DNA of 64,000 bases from Fasciolopsis buskii (Eukaryota > Platyhelminthes > Trematoda > Plagiorchiida > Fasciolidae): NCBI GenBank assembly GCA_008360955.1, contig LUCM01008411.1, positions 186,001-250,000 on the forward strand. The letters are read 5' to 3'. The position numbers were made by a program, and so were the translations under genes. The notes beneath the pieces were generated by a model, which made no database searches, had not been told where the DNA came from, and saw nothing but the letters and a program-made list of their open reading frames with translations. Below, piece after piece: positions 37,728 through 48,836 of this stretch; position 1 is the first letter of the stretch, and each line of letters starts with the position of its first letter.

Positions 37728-38374
37728 AGCCAGTATTGTGTAGGTAAATGAGCAAAAATCCCCGAATTCATACGATCTGTGTCGCGGTTAATGCCATACA
37801 CCAGGTATGACCGACACGTGCGCTTGAATTTTACTGGATTACAATATGAGTTGACCGCATATACGGATGAACTGTAAATAAAGCTAAACATGAATTCCAG
37901 CTGATATGGTCTCCCCGCTGCCATCGGCTGCTTAGTCCTGGGTCGGATCATTTGCATTTTGGAGTGCTCTTTCATGGCTCTCCGCAAATGATTGCGCGAC
38001 TGCTTACTCCATTATTTGGTGTCTATTTCGGTAAATGCCAGCGTAGCGCAACCACGTGAATCTGTTCACTCCAATAAGGCTGAGTAGTTTCTCGACCGAA
38101 AATAAAAGTGTCAACATTATGCTTGGTTTAACACCCGTTATGGTGACCAAATCTCCAATCTGCGGCAAATCACAGGACATCGGTACAATTTTTGCAAGCC
38201 CATATAGCAACAGTAAGGTCGATCGTACTAAACGGATCAGAAACACGGAAGATTTGACAATACTCTCGGTGTTTCAAAATCATTTTGTTCACATTACTGG
38301 TAAAGTATGACTGGAAAATTTTTTAGTATTTGCCTCACTGCAAGCTGTTCTTCGAACAAGATATTGTTTAGAAA

Positions 38375-38560
38375 ATGGACTGCAGTAGTCAGTCGATGCC
38401 ATATCAAAGTGGCATGAAAATTTTAACCAGTGTACTAGCTGCTATATTTTCGATTAGAATGTCAGGTTGGGATTCACGAGATCTTGTCTTCACTATGGCT
38501 AGGACGTACCAAATACAGCTCGTGCATTGGAAATATTTCCCCTTCCACACTTCTTCACCT
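38375..38560 (+). pseudogene. RTE-like retrotransposon 3' fragment beside an inverted repeat
   Basis: The frame reads SMPYQSGMKILTSVLAAIFS, then IRMSGWDSRDLVFTMAR. It aligns with QSI-MKILTIGLARMWAVRLPSWSLRDF of the 3' end at 20.3 kb. The 5' part is absent. The ORF continues past the homology to 38785 but shows no further recognised motif. A hairpin-forming repeat follows at 38788. Confidence 0.5.
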
Positions 38561-38787
38561 TATTTCCTTGCATTCGATCTTCCACTATTTCGCGTTCTCT
38601 TTTTTCTTCGGACCCAGCGGTGTTGCGAGGCAGTAGACGTAAGCAGAGCATGTTCGTACAAGGTCATTAGTAGTAAAACTGAAACTGAACTGTTCGACGA
38701 CACGGAATCACAGTCAAATAGAATGAACAATTCTTTTGATGTAGGGAGTGTATCGAAAAATCGATGCACCTTGTATTGGTTTTAATT

Positions 38788-38973
38788 GTGAATGATATAA
38801 TGTCAATAACTGTTGGTAAATGTAATGCACCAGCGTTTCGACTATCATGGGTAGTCTTTCTCAAGGCAAGTCTGGTTGTAAAACTTATCTTGAGAAAGGC
38901 TACCCACAGTAGTCGAAACGTTGGCGCATGACATCTACCTACAACACTGTATTATTAACATTATATCATTCAC
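38788..38973. repeat. Inverted repeat (hairpin) with Penelope-like terminal motif
   Basis: Left arm 38788-38865 and right arm 38889-38973 are imperfect reverse complements around a loop of about 23 bases. Both contain the block gtttcgactatcatgggtag or its complement and end in gtgaatgatataatg or its complement. A related single arm occurs at 11510-11592. The block resembles the GTTTCG...TTTCTCAAG ends of Penelope-type repeats, but the assignment is uncertain. Confidence 0.6.
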
Positions 38974-38999
38974 GAATAATTCTTTTGTTTCACTGCAAT

Positions 39000-41900
39000 T
39001 TTTTCGAATTTTGACGCTTTTCTTTCTGATAAGTTCCGCGTATTTTGCACCGAATGCAGTTGTGAACTGAGAATTATTTCTCCAACCAGATTAGCGAGGT
39101 GTTTATGGATTCAAACAAAAATAGGTTGAAAAACTGATTTGATGATGTTCTCGTGATCTTGGTGTAGTTTCTCCCAGTGACTCCGAGTCAGCATGGCGGA
39201 ATGAGCAATAGTTGAGTACCCTTGCGCAGGATCCAACACTAGGGGTGTGATTGAAGCTTCCACTAGCAAATCCAATCAGGTGCATGAATTAGACTATTCT
39301 TTTTCCACTAGAATCACATCTGAATTGTTAGGAGCGTGAATGGATGGCGATTCGTCGAAAGATTTTGGTTGGTCATACAAGGCTGAGGTTGAGAAAGGGG
39401 ACACAAGGTCCGAAAGTATTGGTTTTTCTTCTCAGTGGTTTGTTTCGCATACGGATGGATGAACAAAATTTCTCCGGAAGTACACGGCCGTTCTTGCAGC
39501 TATTGCCGCTCATCAGTTATGCGTACCTTGTATCTCCTTTCTAAAGGCTAGTTTTGCCTCATCAACGAAAATCCTCCGACGAATCACCGTGCGATTCTTA
39601 AATGGACCTGTCATCCATTAGACGCTCATGAGGATTCAAATGTGATCCTAGTGAGAAACTAAGGAACGAGCGCAGCGCACTGGTATAGGGATGGTTGAAC
39701 AGAAGAAAACCAAGTACGCATACCTGAATAACGGTAATAACCGCCAAATCGGTTGGGTGCGTTCGGGGGAATTTCGTTCATCCATCCATATGCGAAACAT
39801 ATTGCCAAGAAGATTAACTATACTTTTCCCATTGGAAAACAGCCAGCACAGTCAACAATTAGGGCAATCCATTGCATGTCGAAAATGCCATCAAAATTTG
39901 ACATCGAATTATGAATATTAGTTGAACCAAATGATGCTCACCCTAGGTGGCTATATGTGAGATTCATTTTAGCGATGCAAGTCATGGATACAGTTTAATC
40001 AAGAACTTCAGCTTGGAGCCGATCAGCGGTTTAGCAAAAAAAAAGCCTTAATCTTAATTGACATCTAAATCAGCGCAACGTGTAACCTTGTATGGAAGGT
40101 GGCTGAACTTTTTCAAAGGTTCACTCATTATTCTGACTCATGTACAAGGGAAATTTTTATTGTTTCTGTTTGCATAATCCTCGATGATCGTAAGATTAGG
40201 CGATGCGGGACACCAGGACCTGAGTTACTGAATCCATCTACGTACTGAACAAAATGTGTTAATCTGTCTGGTAAAGGACAACTAATCATCTTTACCACAA
40301 TCAAAATTGTCGTTGGTAAAAGATATGTGGTGTCGTTAGGGTTATCTTATTCCGAGCTTAGGAATGTCATCAAACAGACTTTTGTAAGATCGTCCATTCG
40401 GAAATAATGCGAGAGACGCATACGGACATCCGGTCGTTTTGTCCACGTGATAAGACGGAGATGTTCGGACAAAACCATTGGGACGCGATTATCTTCTAAT
40501 GAAACTCCGATGCGTCTGCCGTTTACATACTTTGAGTTGTTATAAATTTATCGCATTTAAATTAATGCAGAAATTGCCAAGCTACTTTTGTATCATTTTC
40601 TCTTCAGTCCAGAGTGATAACTTAACCAATCATCCGTTCACTGTTTTATAAAATTGGGTTCTGATCACTGCGAGGCTGAGGCGATCGATATTTTACTAGT
40701 TTAGTACAACTAGTAAGGTTCCCTAGTGCAAGTTCAGGGCTATTAATTGTGCCCTAGGGGTTCTTGATAACCACTCGTAAACGTCAGCGGACCCTGTCAC
40801 TATTGCTATCCCTAGTATTATTTCTTTTGATACTGCTACTGTTACTGCTATTGCTACTATTATTATTAACAATGATGATGCAGATATAATTGGTTACGTG
40901 TTCCATACGGCTTCAGTGAAGACGGCTGCCTTATGACAGTCCATGCCACTCTAGTCATGTTCGCCGGTTTCCAATCGATTTTTCTACCTACCAGCAAAAA
41001 CATGTTTTTCGCTCGCATTCGGACATGAAAATTGGAGCCAAACGTCATAGTTGCAGCGAAAACGGGTCGGAAAATTGGAGCCTCGTGCCTAGCTGGATGA
41101 CTAATTTTCGATGCTGCAGTTAAAGTCATATATTTTCTCCCGAGACATGACGATACATGAAATTGGCGATTCATACCAGCCGGACTACTGCATTACGGTC
41201 CACTTTTTGACACATGTGTGGCAATGTATATTCACCTTATACAAAGTTGATACAGTTTTTTTCTATTTATCTGGCCTGTTCAGTCTTGTTTGTCGGAAGG
41301 GTCACACGCGAAAACCGATAGTCGCGTGCAACTTCACTCACCAACCGTGTTCATTCGTGTTTTGTTTTTTTTTTTACGATCGGGACGAGAGATTGACTGA
41401 ATCATGAAATCGAAGCAAATGCACTCCAAATAACTCTGCCGATTAACCGATTGGCCCACAATGTCAGCAAAATTGTTGTCTTGATCGGAACCGTATGCAT
41501 CACGTGTGGGTGATTAGCTGATTTGCAAAGTGCATCAGACCATTGAACATCTCGTAAATGTGTTGCTCGATTGTATGATACATTTTTGGGCTCCAGGTCC
41601 CTCCTCACCGTGGTGCACTCAATTGTGTTGATACGAGGCGACGGTTGTCATCGTACATAAAGAAACTTGCACTCATTTATTCATTCGTTGACAAGGGACG
41701 ATTTTTACACCAGAATCCAGTTTGTCTCACTTCCCCGTGTAATCTCTAGTTCACTCAATATCTATGGCAGGGAGCTTGAAGACATTACTTTGTCTCTTTT
41801 CCTGGTTTCATTTTAGAATTGTAACCCGATCAAAGTGTCTGATAAAATAGAGAGAAAACATGTTTATGATATCGTGGCTGGAACTTAGTACGATGGAGAC

Positions 41901-42458
41901 TGCCAATTTCCTAACCTGACTAGTTCCTTATCTTCAATCATTCATTGTTCCTCTTCCCCGAACTTGTCGTTTAATGTATTCACATGTAATGACATACTCT
42001 TTTCATTTGTAAAAAATAGGGTCTTCCAAGTATGGAAAATAACTGCCCAGTTTTACACAGTGGCAAAAAGCTGGTTCCTAAATTTACATCGATAAAGTAA
42101 CTTGTCATGACTATGATAGTCTAACTGTTGTCCCCTACACATTCATAATATATTTATAATAATGGGGTGTCTTTCTCTTCATTTTTGTGGCTTCAGGTCT
42201 TTGCGATTTTCCAACATTTGCCGAAGCGATCTGTCCATCCTTATATGATACCTATTATTCTTCATTGTTACCCAGCCGTTAGTGTTGGCGTAAGATAAAA
42301 ACGTAACGTCAAAACCGACCGGTACAATTCATCTTACTTTAAACCGTCTTCTAACTGACTAACAACTATAACTCGTGTGACAAGCTGCTTTGTTACGTTG
42401 ACCAGCGTGCTTTATCCCTTGTGCACTACTCTAATCCCATGTGAGCCATCCTCATCTC
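39000..42458. other. No recognised gene
   Basis: Short ORFs only, with no transposon motif recognised. A short act/att-rich stretch lies near 40.83-40.87 kb. Confidence 0.5.
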
Positions 42459-42610
42459 TTATCTTTTACTTCCTTTATTGATGAAACAATGGAGGCCGCG
42501 GCCAGCAGAGAGCTGCCAAGTGGGGAAGTTGACCGGTGGTGGGCGGATTCGAATTCGCGAGCTTCATGTCCAAACGCCACCACCGTATCCGGTTGGCCAC
42601 CGCCGGCCAG
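42459..42610 (-). mobile_element. Second tRNA-like SINE family, copy 1
   Basis: Read on the minus strand it begins gccggcggtggccaaccgga. It has an A-box-like segment (tggccaaccggatacgg) and a B-box (gaattcgaatcc), then gcccaccaccggtcaacttc and a unique tail ending near tctttt. It is strongly similar to 56488-56673. It differs from the hammerhead SINE and contains no ribozyme core. Confidence 0.6.
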
Positions 42611-44039
42611 TCACGTGACGAATGTCAGTTCCCCTCTGTCTCGTACGGTACGGTACCCTAGTAAAACCACTCACTGGTAAAATGTGCCCGTGGAGAAGCT
42701 TTGTCTTTTTAGGTCTTTACTTTGATTCTGCTGAAATTCTGGGACGTAGGTTTCCTTTTTGGCGAAATTTGTCAACGTATGTGTGCCACCAAGTTCCTCG
42801 TTCAGAATCCATACATCGGGATGAATAAGGTACTTTGATTTGAACTGAAGCCAAATGCAATGGATTCAGGGAAAACGGAGAAAATATCAACCTGGCCAGA
42901 AGAAGTACATTCGAGAATCAGTTTTCCGGTTCACAGGTCATTCTTTTCTTGTGTTGTCGTGTACAATGAGTACCGTGGTAAGCCTTGTGCTCTTCGGACA
43001 TGCCCACTAGCAGACATTAACATGGCTTACACTCGGCTGAAGTGAAGACGATTCGACGAACTACGAATGCCGGCAATAAAGCCAGCAATGGATTCAAACA
43101 ATACAACTCATTGCACTGAATCTGAACTCTTTACACTAGCACGGTGGTGACTGAATCAATGACCACTAACAAACTCAAAATAAAAAAAAACGGCATAAAG
43201 TTCAAGTGGTCACACTATTTACAGGGAAAATCGATTCTCTAGATGGAAGTAATGTTATTACAGGTCTGGTGGGGAAGCAAATGTCCTGTGTCGGGGAGAG
43301 ATGGCATACGAGGTCTAAATTCAAAAAGGAGAGAGACCTACGGTTTCTAACAACTGTGAACAAGCACTGGCAATGTCATCTTGATTGGTGACGAAACATT
43401 TGCAATCCAAAAGCGAAACCCAGCCATCAGAACCTTCCCGGCAGGTACCCAGTGTCATGAAACAGGATTAAGAACAAGTTTCAAATTCCACACCAGTCCG
43501 CTTAGGGATCGCAATATGTGGCAGTCATCATCAGCATGAGAAAAGGAAGGTGATGCGTCATGAGAAATTATGCTAAGCCATTTCACCCCAGTCGAGCTAG
43601 CCGTCAGAGTGGTCTAAATGTCACCGAAACGACCTGAAGAGCTGACAGTCCGCTCATTCGCGATCCCAAATGATAACTAGTAATCCTGGTTTTACACTCT
43701 AAAACATTGTTTGACTGCCATGTAAAACGGGCCTCTTCCACAACTGCATCAACACATGTCTCGTGGTTTTGTTGGCAGATTTGAAATTAGCACGAACTTT
43801 GACCGCATTGATGAGTTTGGACTATGACATTTTTGGTAAGGAATAAAATAACTAAGAAACATGCGTCAGTCCTCAGAAAAGTTTTCCCAGTATACATTAA
43901 GTCATCTTTGGGTTCATGATCATCTTTTGGTCCTCTTCAATTGCTTCGGTGATAGAATCAACAAGAACACCTACGTCGGCCTTTATCTTCTACTTTTTCA
44001 CAGACACCATTCAGTAGAAAGTTTTATTCACTTCAACCA

Positions 44040-44216
44040 AAAGCGATGTTTCATTCCTGTCTTAATGTATTTCGATGATATCTATTTGATCAGAGGTAGC
44101 ACTCAAACATTCCAAAAAGCGTTGGATTTCTTGATGATCAGAGTATCTAAATGCTGCATGTTATTTATACGTTACAGTTCCAAGGTACTTTTCAGAGACT
44201 GGCACGAACTTCTGTG
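44040..44216 (+). pseudogene. Non-LTR reverse transcriptase fragment (DD box)
   Basis: The frame PVLMYFDDIYLIRGSTQTFQ, KALDFLMIRVSKCCMLF and KVLFRDWHELL fits the catalytic Y/F-x-DD box and the following APSKCKVLF-DW segment of RTE-type reverse transcriptases. The open frame starts at 43861, but its first 60 residues are not recognisable. It is separate from the Penelope-like element that starts about 0.4 kb downstream. Confidence 0.5.
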
Positions 44217-44588
44217 ATCAATCCCTCTCCTTAATGGCAAGTTAGAAGTAGCTGATATGTGCAAATATACCGAGAAAACATAATTTGACGAACAAGTTCG
44301 TTTTCATTGATTTATACCCATGCCGTTACAACACCGAAAACGTCAGTTTGTCTTTTTCTCACTGTACTCAGTGAGCATTTTTATACAACTGAAATAAGTC
44401 AAGGAGCCAGCTGTACTGAAACATCTTAACATGTACATCAAGTTTCGCACGAAATTGGCGTTCAGTTCTTGGATGACTTTATAACTAAATCCTAGTTTCA
44501 AAAGAAATATCATACTCGGTTTAACAGAAACCGGATATATAGTACTAAAAAGTCACTTGAAAGGTAGGCTCTTTACGATCGTGATGCC

Positions 44589-46696
44589 ATGTGCAATCAT
44601 ACTGCAGAATTAGAACGGACATTTCTGACATCAACCCATGTGCTGGGCCAATTGAATGAGGAAGAAGAACGATCTTTCGAGGAATACGTTCAATCCATTT
44701 TACACAAACACGTGACTCGGAAGGGCCAAGTGTTGATCAAACGACTGGAAGGATCAGAACCATCGATTTTATTTTACAGTTTATCGGACTTCATGCTAGA
44801 CAAGACATTGTCATAAGTTTTATCCCTGGGGCCCAAATTTTACTGTCCAAATTGCCAAAGTGCACCAGTGGAATTCGAATTTTTCCCCTCAGTTGTCTAG
44901 TTTATCCCCGTCAACACAAATGAAAATACAAACATTTAAGTCAACTTTGGTGAACCTCTGCTATTGGTCTCATGGCGCTTAACACTCGACGAGTGATTTG
45001 TTGATGCCAGAACATAAGAGACAGTTGAGAGAACTGCAGAAAAGTGCAGACATCATGTTACCAAGAGCAAACAAGGATGTATGCACAGTTCGCCTTACAA
45101 GTCTGACGACGTAGCAAAAATGAGCACCATTCTAAATGACGAATCGAAGTTTGCAAAAATGATGAAGGGGAATGATAAAACACATCAGATTGAAAAAAAT
45201 TTTTGTTCAGCATCCTGAGACGGTCGAGGGAAACGGATATGATAGGTTCGACCAAATTTGAACCGATTCGGCCTACGAGTACCCTTATTCCCAGAATATA
45301 AGGATAACCCAAAATACATAAAAATGGAGTTTCTTTGAGGCCCACTTTCGACATGTACAATTCGCCTGATAACGTGACAGCAAAATGGATGGCTAAGGTT
45401 GCTGGAACCCGTTGGACAGAAGATGACAAAACACGGCTTTATCCGGAGAACGACAAAGAATGTTTTCTTTAGACGTCACCTCTATTTTTATCAACGTTTC
45501 GACCATGGAAACAGTGGAATACCTCTGTGACCAGATCAAGAACAGTGGGTTGGCGACAAGTCTTTCGATAGCAGACTTGAAACTAATGATGTTCTGTTGT
45601 GCATTCAATATCCAGTTTAAAATTGACAATCAAATTTACCGCCAAAATGACAACGTGGGAATGAGGTTCCCAGTAGGAACATCACTATCCAAAATTTTCA
45701 TGATGAAGCAGGGAAGAGGGCCACGCGAATCTTCAATTCAAATCCACTACTTATATAAGCGTTATGTGGATGACATCTTCTGTGTACTCAACCCATTGAC
45801 GAGAACTAACCAACTGCTGGATATTTTCAACTCGGCTCACGCAAATGGAAAATTCACAACAGAGATGGGGTTGGACAGTGAAATAGCATTCTTAGATATA
45901 CAACTACGTCATAGAGAAGACGGCTCATTTCGGCATTCCGTACACAAGAAAGCTACGTAGAATGGATAATACACCAACTTTCACAGTTCTGTATCTTTTG
46001 ATGTGAAGAGGAACCTAATAGCCAAAACAAGAAGAATATGCAAAGAAGATAATCTTGAAGCTGGATTGCAGAAGAGTATTGACAGAAAATGGCTTCCCAA
46101 GTAAATTAATCGATAAGATCTTGGAGATAATAAAGGAAGTTCCAGGGAGGACAACGGTGGAGAGAAAGCCAATATACATATTTCTGCCATTCAAAGGTGA
46201 TAAGCTAGCAGAGATAGCACGACGAAGACCGACTAGCTCTATCAATAAGACATTCTACACAGCTAAGCTTCGAATCTTGTTCAAATCCCGTCCCGTAGTG
46301 TCATTATGGTTGGAAGACGAAGTTCCTGATTCTGCAGCCTCGTTTTGTATCTATTCATTCACATGTTCCTGTGGCACAATTTACACTGGCCGCACGACCA
46401 GGCGCTTGTCTGAACGCATCCGTGAGCACCACCCGACATGGTTAGGCACTGGAACAATTAAGTCACTTAATAGCGCAGTTGTTTCACATTTAGCACAGAC
46501 TAACCACACCGTGAATGTGACGCAAGCTTTCCTGACCCTGTATAAGGTCAGAGGTCAACAATCCAGGTTGGCAAAGTGTCGCCTCTTGTACACTGCAGCA
46601 GCTGTCGCGATCCGTCTTCACAATCCTCCACTTTGTTCTCAAAGACAATTTGTGGTTGCGCTTCAACTCGCCTGTCCCACCCACTTCCCAGTGTAA
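44589..46696 (+). pseudogene. Penelope-like retroelement, decayed (reverse transcriptase plus GIY-YIG endonuclease)
   Basis: In order: an N-terminal stretch (44589-44816), a frame with LSLGPKFYCP near 44823, NDESKFAKMMKGNDKTHQIE near 45140, then an open frame at 45460-45960 with MFSLDVTSIFINVSTMETVE and the catalytic box YVDDIFCVLN, and a last frame to 46696. The last frame has FTCSCGTIYTGRTTRRLSER and IREHHPTWL, the GIY-YIG nuclease region typical of Penelope-like elements (terminal-transcribing retroelements distinct from LINEs). The conserved G(S)PLGP segment is altered, and stops and frameshifts at about 44820, 45030-45440 and 45960 make it inactive. Confidence 0.8.
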
Positions 46697-47274
46697 ACCC
46701 TAGACAACAAAACAATTAACACAAGTTCTTGTGTATTCAGGTTCTGTAGGTAACACCACAAATCCCTTCCCCACCCTTATTTTTATCTGACTAATCCAAT
46801 CCTTCCTATAGTAAAAATTCTTCCTAATATATTTCGATGCGATGACAGGAGTACGAATCACTGAAAACGACCTTGTTCGCCAAATCGTTTTCTCAATATG
46901 CTCATTGGGAATTTTCAAGAAATTTAGTTAACTCGAATACTTCACTACACATGGGGCGTGATTGTAAGAACGTGATCACGTCACGAATGATGAGGGCGGG
47001 AACAACTTTCGTGAACTTGTGAAACCTTTAGCAACTTCAAACATATCCGATCTTCAGTCCAGAATGAGGTGTTCAGTGCCACGGTTGCTTTTTTTTCTTC
47101 GTAATCGCGCGGCCTCGACTCTACTCTCGTAAGATATTCGGTGACTGTTTGATTGGGGAAATTCTTCGTGGATTAGGTGTGGACATTCGTCGCAACGTTC
47201 CTTGGATGATCGATCGCTTTGGGTTTTTTTTAACACAAATCAATTTATGTGCATGAATCCAAGCATGCGTCCCG

Positions 47275-47772
47275 TTGAATAAATTGATGGTATCGGATTC
47301 CATTCCTTATTACCGGTTCAATCCGTACTCTTCCTGTCCAAAATACTTTAACATACATAAAAATTTGCACTACGTACTCTTGATTCTAAGGAAATCGTCT
47401 GTGACACTTGTGTACTCATTACGGGCTGCACCCGATTCCAGGAACACAATCAAGAAAGTGTGCTATCCAGAAGGCAGACTATATTTGTCTTTTATTAAAT
47501 TACAGGATTTATTTGCCGGTATTATCACAATGAAACCTGTTCATTTGTCTCCTCGTAGCCTTTTTCCGATGGACATAAGCGACTCATCCTTGGAAATATT
47601 CCGGAAAGTTTGTGCAAGTTTTATGCTCGGACTTCGGGAACCCATGATTCAAAGCCACGAATATGAACTCGCAGGGAACCGTTTATTTCTTCTTGGTATC
47701 TTGTATATCGCTTTGCTATTCGCACCATCCCCGTCGTTTCCATCGTTGAGGAGGATAGCCGGGAAGCCATAG
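47275..47772 (+). CDS. Unrecognised 165-codon ORF, possible exon
   Basis: The longest uninterrupted plus-strand frame not explained by a transposon fragment (apart from the 199-codon frame at 23.4 kb). It includes YPEGRLYLSFIKLQDLFAGI, MKPVHLSPRSLFPMDISDSS and a hydrophobic stretch RLFLLGILYIALLF near residues 142-156, which could be a membrane segment. I recognise no family. It lies about 0.6 kb downstream of the Penelope-like element. A chance ORF is possible, but its length and composition make it worth checking as part of a host gene. Confidence 0.3.
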   Translation: MNKLMVSDSIPYYRFNPYSSCPKYFNIHKNLHYVLLILRKSSVTLVYSLRAAPDSRNTIKKVCYPEGRLYLSFIKLQDLFAGIITMKPVHLSPRSLFPMDISDSSLEIFRKVCASFMLGLREPMIQSHEYELAGNRLFLLGILYIALLFAPSPSFPSLRRIAGKP

Positions 47773-48811
47773 ACCGGCTTATTATGGAATTCACTGGCTA
47801 CGGTTGGTTTAATTTGCCTAGAAAGTTCTAATCCACTTTGGACATCTGGACTAATTAGATTTATAAAATGTCACACAAGAATCGTGCAAGGTAATCTTTA
47901 TAGCCAAATAAAGTCCATAAACTGTGATTCATCCTCGAATGCTATGTCCAACTTACTAGTCTACATTGTCCCCCTAGTTAAGCGCAGAAGTGACCACCTG
48001 AATGCAATTTCGTGAACCACAACGGCACCTCGTGTGTCTGAAATATTCTGCCGCTAGTCCGAGTGAACATCGTGAATGATGCTCCCGTCAGCCGAACCCA
48101 CTGGAACGTATTGATAATGTGCATATACCTTTAGTCAGATATAAACTATCATTTGGTGCCATGAACAAACGGTCTCCCGTTAACTCCTGATGACTTTCGT
48201 TTATAAATCACGTGGCTAAAATTAACATAATATTCAGGTTACATGACTGTATACAACTTTGAAAAGTGGTTAACTTAATTTGCCCCACATATTCCAGAGA
48301 AATTCGCTGGCTTTCGTTAGTTTGTTTACTTTCTCATTACTTAATTTCTATTTTTCCTCGCTATTGACGTTGGACTTCAATTCCTACGGTCGATTTGTTT
48401 CTGAATGAAGCGAACATAGTCCTCTGTGATTATCCATTTCATCCAATTATGGGTTACTTTTGCTCATGAATTTTCTAGGGTTTTCATCAGTCTTCGACCT
48501 ATGGCAAACTCAAGGTAGGCCTTGGTGTTCTTCCCAAATGTACATTTAAAACACATTTGCTTGTCTGTGACTTATGTGACCCCAAACTGAAGATCGCTTT
48601 GGATTTGCATTCTACTGTACCAAGAACGATAACGAAATGCAGATAGTCGTATAACTGAGATGAACGTGGCGATTTACTATACTCGCATTTTCACCCCTAC
48701 TAACTCGTTCTAAGCTATTCACATTCAGAGCTCTACATATTGTCAAATATGACTAGCAACACACGGATGCGAATGACAGCTTGCAGGGCCAAAGACTGTA
48801 CTGGGCCAGTG

Positions 48812-48836
48812 ATATAAATATATATATATATATATT
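48812..48836. repeat. (AT)n microsatellite
   Basis: atataaatatatatatatatatatt run. The sequence just after it includes tgacgtttcgatccaaac, which loosely resembles Penelope-type ends. Confidence 0.9.

Noticed and set aside
40280..40330. Minus-strand ATTGTGGTAAAG resembling the family donor (DCG then gtaa)
   Set aside because: The upstream frame contains stops and lacks the other cysteines and a leader.
48470..48520. tcatcagtcttcgacctatgg as a minus-strand hammerhead
   Set aside because: CTGATGA is present but no stem II followed by GAAA comes after it.
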